A stretch of DNA of 64,000 nucleotides. It comes from Phialocephala subalpina. Its lineage: Eukaryota > Ascomycota > Leotiomycetes > Helotiales > Mollisiaceae. This document shows, one piece after another, positions 1-9,492 of this stretch. The first letter of the stretch is position 1; each line of letters opens with the position of its first letter. Location of the stretch: assembly GCA_900073065.1 (NCBI GenBank), contig FJOG01000049.1, positions 122,656 to 186,655 of the forward strand. The letters run 5' to 3'. Under the pieces are notes generated by a model that was not told where the DNA came from, searched no databases, and saw only the letters and a program-made list of their open reading frames with translations. The position numbers and the translations under genes are program-made.

Positions 1-533
1 TTCCATAGATCGTAGACTTTTCGAAGGGATCGCAAACCGGATTTGGTCAGTAGGCCTACATCCTCGATCAAAGCCGCAACACCCCGGACAGTGAAGGCTC
101 CTCTCGAAAAGCCAATCAAGATAATATCATCTATCTGGGTTTCAGAGTCGTGAGAAATGTTGTGGCAGAGAAATGTATAAGCATCACGAATGTTGGCCGA
201 AATTCCTGGATATTATAAACGCGTCAGCCGCTTCGATTTCATGATCTTTATCCATCGACTTGCAAGTGAAAATCTCCCACCTCTTCCGCTCATGCCATCG
301 ATCACATTCCCAGGTTTCGAAGTCCCCGATCCAACTCCATTCTGATAGTACACGACTTGCGGTATTCCCCCTTCGCTGGTATCTTTGATCAATCGCGATA
401 TGCGAGAGACGTTTGTAAGCGGGGAGTCGGTACTAATGCTGTCGTTCCAAGTCCCATCACAGCAGACGATCAGCCTTTTCTTCGATAAACTATCTGAGGC
501 TGCGCCAGTCGCACGCACTCCTCCTTCGGCCAT
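1..533 (-). CDS. DUF2235 (Tle1-like) alpha/beta hydrolase, 5' part; runs off left edge
   Basis: The N-terminal part of a DUF2235 protein is read leftwards from ATG at 533. Exon 1 (533-281) carries KKRLIVCCDGTWND, the hallmark start of this family, followed by a Gly/Ser-rich VIDGMSGRG stretch. A 75-nt intron (280-206, GT..CAG on the minus strand) joins it to an exon that continues ISANIRDAYTFLCHN and reaches IGFSRGAF, the GxSxG nucleophile elbow. DUF2235 proteins resemble bacterial T6SS Tle1 phospholipases; many fungal genomes have several copies, with unknown substrates. The gene is open to the window edge, so its C-terminus is not visible. Splice phase and family motifs agree, so the call is firm; the biochemical role is not. 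Confidence 0.88.
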
Positions 534-789
534 CGTCTATGGATCCGTCGTCGCAAGAGGGACACCAGAACGTTCAGAGGCGACAAGGCAGGAACTAAGT
601 TAAGTGTAGACTGGACAACTCAATCAGACCATTTCTTGCATAAGTTTAGAGTATCGTATGTTTGGGTCCATCGGGTTTCTTTTTCGAGGCTGATTTGTGG
701 TGGGGGTAGCACATGTAGTGGCGTCTCCGTGGCTTTCCTAAGGAGCAAATCAGTGTCGTCGGGGTTGAATTAATTTGTCATACGGAGTA

Positions 790-1152
790 CTGATTAGGAC
801 AATACATGACGAGTCATTTTGTCTAGGTTGATAGTCCGATACTTACAGGTGAGGCAAGCATATCCGCGGTAGATTTCGAGATGTGGGTGGACGAGTGACT
901 GATCAGGTCGGAGAGGAATTTCCGTGGCCGGGGAATTTGGATGGAACGAATCAAGCTGGTAATATCCAGTCGAGACTTCGCACAAATCCGGTGCTTCTCC
1001 CGCAGATGTGAGGTTACCTGAGATCTAGACACCGCTAAGGCATACTGACATGTCTTGCAGATGAGTGCCGGGCCTTCAGGATCGAACACGAGGTTAACAG
1101 CAGTCAATATAGAGTAATCCGCCATTGAAAGGGACAGTTGGGGCTCGAGCAA
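790..1152 (-). pseudogene. Degraded C2H2-type (DUF3505-like) protein fragment
   Basis: Two overlapping minus-strand frames together resemble the paired zinc-finger unit of DUF3505-type fungal proteins, also annotated near orsellinic-acid clusters. The first frame (1152 to about 950) has PALICKTCQYAL followed by SHLREKH. The second frame (about 940-794) has HPHLEIYRGYACLTCKYR and MTRHVLS. The family carries both fingers in one frame with a short linker. Here the linker changes frame near 940-970 with no plausible GT-AG intron, so I read a one-base break. Nothing recognisable follows 790. It could instead be a short live gene with an assembly indel. Confidence 0.5.
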
Positions 1153-1384
1153 TATATTGCAAAATACAGCAATCGCATTTGACAGTTACATACAGATATT
1201 CTACAATCGTGAGGAGGAAGAATATTCAAAGTCAGAAGGGGACGTGGGAGTAAAATTAGGGGTTAGTGCACGGACAAATTTGGCAGAACTCGACGGAACG
1301 CGTCTCAGCCTAACTTAGCCCAGTTGGGCAGGAGCACGGATAATTTTCGCGTCTTCTACCAGAAAACGAGTTGGTATAGCTCTT

Positions 1385-1830
1385 GAGGATATAATAATAA
1401 AGATAATTGCCTAATATAATTTCGAGATCTCCCTCGTAATTATCGAGTACTTGATCTCGGATATAATCTTATTATAATATTTTATTCAAATTAATAAATT
1501 TTTTTTTTATTATTATTATTAATTTAAATTTTAAATCGAAAAATTAAAATTTAATAAATTTTATTTATTTATTATATATTAGAAATAATATTATTAAATT
1601 AAATATAATTATATAATTTTTTAATTAAAAAAATATTTATTTATAATTTTTATTCGAAATATAAAAAAATAATATAAAAAACCTTTTTATTATTTCGATT
1701 TATTTTATTAAATTTTTAAGAAAAAATAAATATTTCTTTGAATATATTTATATAAATTATTTATTATATTTTAAATAATTATTTTATAATTAAATTAATT
1801 AAAAAATTTAATTAAATATTAAAATAAATA
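1385..1830. repeat. AT-rich RIP-like block
   Basis: This stretch is almost entirely A/T with very few G or C, strongly enriched for TpA and runs of TTATT/AATAA, and has no open frame. That composition is typical of transposon DNA mutated by RIP. It abuts the hairpin-rich repeat at 1831 exactly as a similar AT block abuts the related copy at 63117, so it may be the degraded body of the same element. From about 1153 to 1384 I see no gene. Confidence 0.75.
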
Positions 1831-2215
1831 TGCTTCTCTCGTTCCGAAAGAAAGGGGTCCGTCCGCTCTAATTAGCTCGACAAGCGAGCCAATAAACGGC
1901 CCTCTTTCTTCCTTTACTTCGATGCGCATATTGCTCCGCAGGCCTCGCAGGGGCGCCCCTGCGGGGGGCTACAAAGTCTTCGACTTTACTAGGAGACCCC
2001 TTAAAGTCCCCCTTAAGAGCTGCGTAGCTGCGTAGTTAGAGAGTTATAAAGAGAGTAAGATTTTGGTGTTCCAGCTTCTAGGGGTTAGTGGCCTTAATAC
2101 CTTAGGCAGAAACGAGCTCCAAAGCCTCCAAAGCCTCAAAATACTCCGGGGGACACCCCCTAGAACCCCCGGCTTATATCTACGTAGTAATCGATTCAAA
2201 TACCAGGGGGAGACC
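1831..2215 (+). repeat. Dispersed hairpin-rich repeat, copy 1
   Basis: This segment is clearly homologous, in the same orientation, to the copy starting at 63117. Both begin TGCTTCTCTCGTTCCGAAAG straight after an AT-rich block, and both contain three consecutive foldbacks. The first is an arm of about 18 nt (from 1846) that pairs with its complement ending near 1911, with an inner GCTCG/CGAGC stem. The second is a perfect 16-bp palindrome at 1947-1962 (GCAGGGGCGCCCCTGC). The third is AAAGTC-TTC-GACTTT at 1973-1987. Downstream it shares TTTTGGTGTTC and CCTTAGGCAGAAACG motifs with copies 2 and 3. Differences from copy 3 inside the stems are mostly C to T or G to A, as RIP would give. The element class is unknown. 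Confidence 0.8.
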
Positions 2216-2741
2216 AAAATTATTTTTCTTTTCAAAGCTTCTAATCTTGCGTTTTGGGGAAATCATGGCTACCGCTCGGCTTAACCCGTCCAACATTTCT
2301 TTTTCTTCTTTTTTCATTGGCGAGGATACATCTAATCGCAAGTAATTGTTTTTAGCTCGCTGCAACCAACATATGCACACGAGTCATGGATCAAGATCGT
2401 TACTCATGATCTGCGGTTTATACCTTACTCGTAACCATCCCCTCGTTTACACAGCGCTCAGAACACGGCACAGCTTTAAAAAACACTCACCCCCAGATGG
2501 AGATCCTCAGGGGCCCAGACACCTTCAATTTACTTTAGGAACGGTAAATTCCTTGCCGTGCTGCCTCGCTCATCTTAGCTGGTTTGGCAGTAGGAAGTCA
2601 AATATCTATTTGTCCCACTCAAATTAATATTTTATATCGCTGTTAGTTAAGTCCTCGAGCTGTCAGGGCTATTCCACCGAATCTCTCCAAGGCCTTTCCC
2701 ACCCATTCATAAGGTGTTATCTTTTCCTTTGGTTATGCAAG
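2216..2741. other. Intergenic, nothing recognised
   Basis: Unique-looking sequence between the dispersed repeat and the receptor gene. Only short unconvincing open frames are present. The upstream region of the next gene lies in its right half. Confidence 0.5.
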
Positions 2742-4325
2742 ATGCTTGAACAGGATTCGGAGGTGTGTTTAATGCTCCCCTTGCTCCACTTTACAAGTTT
2801 TAATACTAATAATGTGCGAAAGTACCTCCCAGAAGTATGGACCTTGTATGGCATCGGCATAGCAGTTCTTCTACTACGTTTCGCTACGAGATTGAAGACC
2901 GTGGGACTCAAGGGCTTTCAAGGAGATGACTACATGAGTATCTTGACTATGGCATTTTACACGGCGGGCGTGGCTGCTGTTCATATAATATGTAGGAGTC
3001 CAGAACGAGTCAAGTCTAGGAATGATTCCTAATAATGGGAAGATTATTCTGAAACGAATGTCGAAGCAAGCGTTGTACAACTAACGAAGACATTAACGGA
3101 TGAGGAAATCGCTAAATATGAGTTCGGGTCAAAGGAACAACTTGGGGCTTGGTATTCTTATACAGCGTTGATCTGGACGATGAAGGCGACGATGCTTTTC
3201 TTTTTTGATCGTTTGACGTGCGGCACCCAAAGTCCTGCCGGAATTTGAGACTAGTCACTAATAGGTCGTAATAGGATTGGATTATGGCAACATAAATATG
3301 TCAAGTGGCTGGCAATTATTTGTGGCGTCTCCTACCTCGCTGTCGTCTTGACAGTGAGACGGCCTCTTAAATATTTCGTTAAAAACTGGCTAACAGTTTC
3401 CAGGTCACTTTCGGCTGCTTCCCGACGCAAAAGAATTGGCAGTAAGTAAATTGCTCTAAAATTAGAAGGCTCCTACTAACTCTATGACTTAGGGTTGTAC
3501 CTGACCCAGGCCGTATGCTCTTGCTATATTATAATGCGACTATCTATACTAATAATCCTCACAGATAAATGTACTTTAAAATTGCAGAACTTCCTTGTCA
3601 CTGCAGTTTTAAACGTCTTGTAAGATCCGAAGCTCTTGGTACACTTTTCCGGCTATATTTAACAAACCCACAGCACTGACGCCCTAATACTCGCGATCCC
3701 CTTGCCCCTCCTCTGGAAACTCAAAGTCCCCTTCCGCCGTAAATTAATAATTGGGCTTCTCCTCTGCTCCGGCCTCTTCGTCATCACCGCCGCTATAATC
3801 CGCGTCGTCCTAACCCTTGGTTCAAACCCCTCAGCCATTAACATTAACCGCTGGGGTGTCCGAGAAATCATCGTGGGAATCATAACCATCAACCTCCCTA
3901 TCCTTCGTCCTTTATTCGGTCACCCGTTCTGGACATCCGGTACCTTTAAAGGCACGAGCCATAATTTGGAGGGTGGGAGGAATATTGGTGGTGGTGGTGG
4001 GTATGAGTTGAGTTTGAGTGGGAAGAAGGGGGGTGGGACTGTGGATGTCGAGGCGGGGTTAGAACGTCAGAAGAAAGGTAGTAAAAGGGAGGATAGTCTC
4101 GAAATGGTGGCGAGTACCGGGATGGGTAGTCAGGAATTTATTATTCAGGGAAAGAATGATATGGGGGACGGCGTTATCATTGAGACTAGCTACCGGGTGG
4201 AGAGTGAGGATGAAGGCGACGGCGGTGGGGTTGTGGGTAAGGGCGAGGGCGAGGGTGAGGGATGGAGGTATGGTGGGAGTAGTTGGGCCGTGAGTAAGGT
4301 GACTGTGCATGCTAGGCATGACTGA
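2742..4325 (+). CDS. Pth11-like seven-TM (fungal rhodopsin-domain) receptor
   Basis: A multi-exon gene of the fungal rhodopsin/Pth11-like integral membrane family, thought to sense surface or chemical cues at the plasma membrane. Family blocks appear in order: YLPEVWTLYGIGI, GDDYMS, VEASVVQLTKTL, a TM segment before FFFDRLT, LWQHKYVKW, TFGCFPTQKNWQ, VVPDPG, CTLKLQNFLVTAVLN, TDALILAIPLPLLWKL and VREIIVGIITINLP. The C-terminal tail after about 3950 is Gly/Asp/Glu-rich and cytosolic-looking. Introns fit phase: 2763-2822 (3n), 2992-3042, one after FFFDRLT ending in TAATAG, then further short introns near 3350-3400, 3445-3492, 3513-3562 and 3618-3673. No frame break is needed, so the gene looks intact. 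The ligand is unknown. Confidence 0.85.
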
Positions 4326-4630
4326 CTTTGGATAAACTTTTCTGTCATTGCATCTTCTCTTTTAGCTTGTTGACCTGTTGTATGGTAGTTATCAATATTT
4401 ATTATTTATCTATATTGATAATTAATTCGTAAATATTTACGATTCAGCCATATTTGCTACTGCTATAAGGGTTCTCGTAAATATTTAAATTCCCTATGGT
4501 ACTGATCAAGATAAGAACCTCGCTGTTGCTAGCTCACTGTCGCCTCGTGCTTTAGATGCTCATGGCCTAAGAATGGGAAACTTTAGTGTCTCGGAATTCT
4601 CAAATGGTGACTCCTATTAGGGAAGACGCG
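4326..4630. other. Intergenic, AT-leaning, no gene seen
   Basis: Between the receptor gene and a tandem repeat. It contains AT-rich stretches (ATATTTATTATT-like) but no coding signal. Confidence 0.5.
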
Positions 4631-4697
4631 AATCAATTTGACCTAGGAATCAATTTGACCTAGGAATCAATTTGACCTAGGAATCAATTTGACCTGG
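4631..4697 (+). repeat. 17-bp tandem repeat, four units
   Basis: Four head-to-tail copies of AATCAATTTGACCTAGG start at 4631, 4648, 4665 and 4682. The last unit differs by one base and is incomplete. The flank TAGGGAAG-ACGCG before the array recurs as TAGGGAAAG-CGCG before AATCAATCAAGTCGGACC at 4742-4771, so the array sits in a locally duplicated context. Confidence 0.9.
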
Positions 4698-4779
4698 TAG
4701 CCGCGTCACATAATTGGTCCTTTGTCACGCCACATTGCCACTAGGGAAAGCGCGAATCAATCAAGTCGGACCCGGGACC

Positions 4780-4990
4780 AATGGTCCTAGGCCCGCTTAA
4801 GGTCCTGGGACCGGTGAGGCTCCTGGAAGCAAGTCTCCTGGGACCCTTGGGGGTCGTGGGAGCCGGCAGCGAGGTGATCGGGATCATTTTATTGGCTGAA
4901 AGATCTTGGGTGGGTCCCCAGAAGCCCTTGAACCCCAAAACCCTTGGTTTCAAAGCCCTTGGCTATAGTTACCTTGGCTATAATCACCTT
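4780..4990. repeat. Degenerate low-complexity repeat (CCTGGGAC / CCCTTGG)
   Basis: The first half is built from GGTCCTGGGACC-like words and the second from CCTTGGCTATA/CCCTTGG-like words recurring every 15-20 bases. It replaces the expected coding continuation of the neighbouring HET fragment, so it marks the break point of that gene. Confidence 0.55.
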
Positions 4991-5293
4991 AGTTGCAATC
5001 CCCTTGTGCGTAAACGCCTCGACGCGAAGATTTCTCGTGACAGTGGTACGGCAGTTGTCCAATGATATGGGAAGTTTATTTCGAGCGTCTCCCCAATAGT
5101 ATGAAAGCGGTTCGTATGCTTCTCCATCCGTTGATGGCGGGAAAATGCATTGCCGGAGGCTGCATTTTATTTCATCTCCTTCTCGACTAGGGCGAAGCTC
5201 GAGGACTCTGATGGTACTAGGATCCCGAGGGAGAGGTTCATATTGATACTTCATGGCTTCTGCAAATGAGAGTCGCTGACCATGGCTTAGCAA
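4990..5293 (-). pseudogene. Truncated HET-domain gene, N-terminal fragment
   Basis: A minus-strand frame from ATG 5293 starts with a short leader and then the classic opening of the HET domain (PF06985): KYQYEPLPRDPSTIRVLEL, IKCSL, EAYEPLSYYWGDA and a TVTRNL-like segment. HET proteins act in vegetative incompatibility and cell death. After about residue 95 the frame runs into the low-complexity CCTTGG repeat and ends at 4889 without the rest of the domain (the LRYLWIDALCI block is absent). It is therefore a fragment, probably dead. Confidence 0.75.
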
Positions 5294-5777
5294 AATGTTG
5301 GAGTTCGACGTGTGAATAAGGGCTAGAGAATTTCGTTCGAGACGACCGGATCCAGTGCCACGTGCAATATTACGCCGAGGGTTGAGTATATTTCGTTATT
5401 TGATAGCTCGTATGGTTCGAAAAGTGTTGTCGAATTGTGATTCCGGGGTCAAGAGTTGGGCTTCCAAAGGGTGCGAGACTTGAAATGCGGATTCTCTTGG
5501 GGGCAGGGGCAGGTTGCTAACTCGCTGGTTTGCTGGGTGCCGTATACCGGCAGGGATCAACGATAGGACACTCGATCAACTTTGCGCCGCATTAACGCGC
5601 TAGATTCCTGCTCGATCTCGAGTGCGATGCGAGATGGGAGAAGGTGTCGTGTCGTGGATGAGATGAGGTTGGAACTTCACAAGTCAGAGATGTTATAAAA
5701 ACGTCTTAGCGCCAGTCAGCACCCAAAGGTTCTGTTATTGGTTCTCAAACACGGCCTAATTACAGCGATATTACCAA
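5294..5777. other. Intergenic, nothing recognised
   Basis: No open frame of quality. Lies between the HET fragment and the 3' end of the next pseudogene. Confidence 0.5.
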
Positions 5778-6478
5778 CTACTGTCCGAACGCGATTTTAA
5801 GCGAGTGAATAGAAAACGCGTCGGGGCCAACCACCTCACAACCATCAATTACATCTCCGCGAATTGGTTGAAAGAATGGTGGTGGCGGTCGAGCTTGAAC
5901 AGGGTACCCACTATTCTGGGCTCTACCATAGTAATACTCGGGGTGTGGCCATTGCTGAGGAGGTGGTGGGGGTGCACTTGGTGCAGGAAGGTATCCATAT
6001 TCGACTGTAGGAGCTGTAAGAGGTTGTACAACTTGAGGTTGTTCGATAGTAGGAGGGGGAGCCGGAGCAGGAGTGTCTTGCTTCTTTGACGAACGACGTC
6101 CTTTGATCTTTATCTCATTATATCCTTCCATCCACTTGGAAATCCAAGCTTGCGGTACTCGTGAATAGTCACATCGTCGATGCCACCAACGATCAGTTCT
6201 GCCCACTAATCAAGCTCCAAGCCAGCAATCCCACGGTGTGTTTTTCTCAACTTTATGACGTAGCAAGCGCCTCTGAAATTTGTACAATTCTCTTCTATAC
6301 AGATATGGGTTGCAAAGACTTGCTGGCGAGAATATTCTTTAGGCTCTATCCCCTCGTCTTTTACTGCCTTCTTGTCGAGTTGTCTAGTGACACTCGAGAT
6401 ACGCTTGTGTTCGAGGAGGTTGAGCTTGTTCGCAATCAGTCGATTGGCCTTTTCGTAAGTATGCCCAGGGGGGTACGA
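5778..6478 (-). pseudogene. Broken gene of a Cys/Pro-rich conserved fungal family
   Basis: Reading leftwards from about 6478, a frame gives a basic helical stretch (KANRLIANKLNLLEHKRI, SVTRQLDKKA), a Cys segment (HICIEENCTNFRGACY) and LELD, then an in-frame TAG at about 6207, then WAELIVGGIDDVTIHE. About 25 codons later the continuation (VPQAWISKWMEGYNEIKIKG, then a Pro/Tyr-rich tail to 5778) is in another frame, which needs one missing base. This architecture (helix, CxxxxC..C, WA..I..G...TI, Pro-rich) resembles a common uncharacterised Pezizomycotina family. TAG could derive from CAG. The C-terminal helical part usual in that family is absent. Confidence 0.5.
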
Positions 6479-6483
6479 TTATT

Positions 6484-7185
6484 ATGACAACTTTTTGGTA
6501 AGGTACAAAGGGCAACATCCAGCGGAGTCGTCCAAGCAGAAACGCACATCGAAGCGGGAGTCGCAGCTGGATTTCCTGTCGATGTGTCACTCCTTTGGAG
6601 CTACCACCATTCCAGTGACTTCGGGGCTATTCAAATCTGTACTGACCAAGTCATCAACGAGAGCTATCGGCAAAAGGTCCCCTTTAGCAGGTGGGCAAAT
6701 AATGAGAACACAAAAGTCTTACTCAAGGACTGCCCAGATATCAAAGCCCATGGCTTCTTCATCATAACTTCGACTTGGTCAACAACCGATGTCCTCACCG
6801 CGGCGTGGACCAATCCTGAGCATCATGTTGAGATAGGTGTCAAAGTCGAAGTCCCCGGGATGGACAAGTTGGACCGCGGTTCAAGTATTACACCACAAAC
6901 TCGGCAGGAAGCTGGATTCAGGCTGACACAGAGGTGCGACGTCCCGATACTCTGGTTTGATACAAATTACTAAAGTTGTGGCAGAATAATAGAAAAAATG
7001 TTGTCTTTTTCGGCGGCATACACTACAAATTCAACCGCTTGATGCGTGAGACAACGGAAGTCTCACAACTCGATTGGGAATCCCGTGCCTCTGGAGAGGA
7101 ACAAATTATTCTCTCTGACCCTCAAGATGAAAAGTTCGTGTATATGGTACAGCCAGTCAACATCGGGGATGCTGAGGTCGACTGA
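6484..7185 (+). pseudogene. 5'-truncated, frame-broken conserved fungal hypothetical protein
   Basis: Plus-strand coding starts abruptly at about 6484 (QLFGKVQRATSSG) after an in-frame TGA, with no credible start codon. It continues through VDVSLLWSYHHSSDFGAIQI, YRQKVPFSRWA, CPDIKAHGFFIITSTWST and AAWTNPEH. Near 6868 the frame must slip by one base to continue as VGPRFKYYTTNSAGSWIQADTE. A 51-nt intron with a TACTAA branch site then leads to NNRKNVVFFGGIHYKFNRL and a stop at 7185. No named domain. It is head-to-head with the broken gene on the left, sharing a junction at about 6480. Confidence 0.5.
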
Positions 7186-7684
7186 GGTCGCGCGAAGCAG
7201 TTGATTAGAATTGAGGAATGGTTGCAATTTCAATCAGTATCGCTTTGGTATAGACTGGCGTTGTGGAGACATGCTTTCATTCGTCGCCCGATCGTTGCTG
7301 CCGGTAGGGTGGAAGGCGTCTGGTCCCGCAGGTGTGCTAGAAAAGGACAGCTGATGGCACAGCGCGCTTGAATGAAGCTGGGGATTTTGGCAGTTGCAGA
7401 TCTAACAATTACTTGAAGTTTCAACATAAAAGCAGCAGCAAGGAAACCAGTTTCGTATGTTCTTTCTCGTGTAGAAATCATGAGATTCCCCTCCTGGCGA
7501 ATTTGTGAGACAATAATAAGTGAAAAACGCGCCAGCTGGACGAAATCAATAAGTCCAAAGTACAGCACTGGCGATAGTGATTCGGTCACATCAAGAGAGA
7601 CCACGCAGAGGCACTTGCCAAGAAGCCTGTTGGATCCGTAATGCTGGATTGATTTGAAAACAATTGATTTGATGTTATATCTTA
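7186..7684. other. Intergenic; one weak minus-strand frame
   Basis: A 124-codon minus frame (7604-7230) has a hydrophobic centre (VQLARFSLIIVSQI) but no recognisable family and no supporting splice structure. I do not call it a gene. Confidence 0.4.
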
Positions 7685-8813
7685 CTACAGAGTCAACAGG
7701 ACCTTCTTCCCAGCTTCAGGATTCTGTTGCGCGACATCGAAAGCCTTCTCATGATCCTCCAGACCAAACTCCCCAACAAGTTCATGCCCAGCAGCAGCGC
7801 CCAGCTTCAGCAATCCAGATTCAGCAAGCTTGATCAGACCCCAAACATCTTCCCGTTCATACATGTATTGGCCACGGATGGTCAGGTTCTGCGCAACAGC
7901 CACAGCATATGGAATGGCGATATCCTTCATGTTGACTCCTATCAGAGAAACCCTGCCGTACTGCTTGACGGCCATCATACAACTTCGAATGTGGGTAGAC
8001 TCGTTGGCAGCGATTGGAGAAAGGTCCATGTATGCGTCGATGGTGCCGAACTTCTTCAAAGCAGCTAGGTCTTCGTTGAAGTCGCCCTTGAATTCCACCA
8101 CTTGGACCCTGGGAAGGTGGGCAGCCACTTTCTGCAACGTTTCCAAGTTCCGTCCAACGGCAATGACACGAGCTCCCATCGCAGAAGCGACCTCGACAGC
8201 AGCACCACTGTAGATGCCCGTAGCAGGAGCAACAATGACAGTCTCTCCAGCTTTGAGATCGATGGCCCGAAATCCACCATATGGCACCGTGTGTCTTGTA
8301 AGGAGCGACAGATCCCCAACAGAATATCCCAGTCCACCATTCGAAGGACTTCTCATGAGGACCGCCTCATTCAACGCATAGCAGTTCTCCAACGGAGCTC
8401 GTGCGTATTCTGCATACATCCCGTTCCTCCACGGCCCTTCTATCAACTTGTGTGCGGCGGGATTTCCGCCGCATACGCCAGCTCCCCAAAGTATCTGCAC
8501 ATCTGGATTATCGCGGGCTCGTATGAAGGGGTCGAGGAGGACGAGTTGATCGACTTGGAAAGAGGTAGTGTCGGGGCCAGTCGCTGCGATGCGTCCAATG
8601 GCTCGTGCGCCGGGGACCATTGGTGTTGGGAAGTAGAGGTATGGGAGGTTGCCAGAGGACATTCTTGAGGCTGGGTTCGACGAGGCTCGATATGATGCGG
8701 ACGACGACGCTTCCTGGGACTGCATCTGGTGTAGGGATGGTCTGCACCTCTAATGGTCCTGTTGGACCTAGGCAGACGAGAGCGCGGCAGGTTTTGGGGA
8801 GAGATTGAGACAT
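7685..8813 (-). CDS. MDR-type (quinone/alcohol) dehydrogenase with a frame break
   Basis: A medium-chain dehydrogenase/reductase acting on small alcohols, quinones or enones with NAD(P)H. The N-terminal part from ATG 8813 (SLPKTCRALVCLGPTGPLEV) carries the substrate-binding domain. The nucleotide-binding half has VPYGGFRAIDLKAGETVIV, ATGIYSGAAVEVASAMGARVIAVG and, at the C-terminus, GLEDHEKAFDVAQ. At about 8665-8668 the frame shifts: LVEPSLKNVL is followed in another frame by SGNLPYLYFPTPMVPG, with no room for an intron. Either a two-base loss or one-base gain inactivated the gene, or the assembly carries an indel. Zinc-ligand cysteines of classic ADHs are not obvious. It is divergent from the Zn2Cys6 gene at 9493. 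Confidence 0.8.
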
Positions 8814-9492
8814 GGTGTTAGTGATAATGCTCGTATTCTTCTTGATGCAGATGAAAGAGAGCCTTAAAAGTCGCAGACACAATTGACAAGAGGATACTGG
8901 AGCACGACAGGAGGGAAGACCACAGCATTATATACCCCACTCGCGGCATCGATCTTCATGCTGCAACGCCATAGACTCTGCGCGAGGGAGAAACATTGTC
9001 GGCGCTGGAGGACTTAGGAGGAGTTTAGAACAGCGAATTCGATCGTATTACCGATAACTCCATGTCCATCACAAGTGCAGGCGTCATAGACTGCTTTCGT
9101 CGTCGAGAAAGTTTCGAAGTGAAGGTTGGAGGGAGGGTTTGAAGTTGTCAATCCGACAAGAGGTTAGCCTGACACCTATCCGAAAGAAGGCTAGTCTGTT
9201 GGATCTGATCAAGTACAAAAACGGGTTAGCTTATTCCCAGATACGAGTTGAGGTTAGCTCTTACCAGATGTGGGATCTATCATCCAATCGGAGTCATGAA
9301 TGGCCCACACTTAAGTCCGAGATCTTGTAGTCTTGCCTCGTCCAACATCCTTCAACCTCTCTCCATCTCACCTGTGGCCTTTCTTCCTTCGCATCGTATT
9401 CATGAATGTATAGTCAAGGCTTAATGTACCATATTTGAGTCGACTACTGCATAATTCATCCATAAGAAGCAACTGCTGAGCAGAACAACATC
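8814..9492. promoter_or_regulatory. Shared divergent promoter region with repeated GGTTAGC-like words
   Basis: The 680-bp gap separates the divergently transcribed dehydrogenase and Zn2Cys6 regulator. At about 9157-9256 the word GGTTAGC(C/T) or GGCTAGTC recurs four times at spacings of roughly 30 bases, which could be binding sites or a decayed tandem repeat. No TATA box is assigned. Confidence 0.3.

Noticed and set aside
1947..1962. GC palindrome as a fungal replication origin or CRISPR-like unit
   Set aside because: It occurs once per repeat copy as part of a hairpin series; no array and no origin features.
7230..7604. 124-codon minus frame with a hydrophobic centre
   Set aside because: No family match, no intron pattern, and it overlaps the tail region of the dehydrogenase gene; treated as chance.
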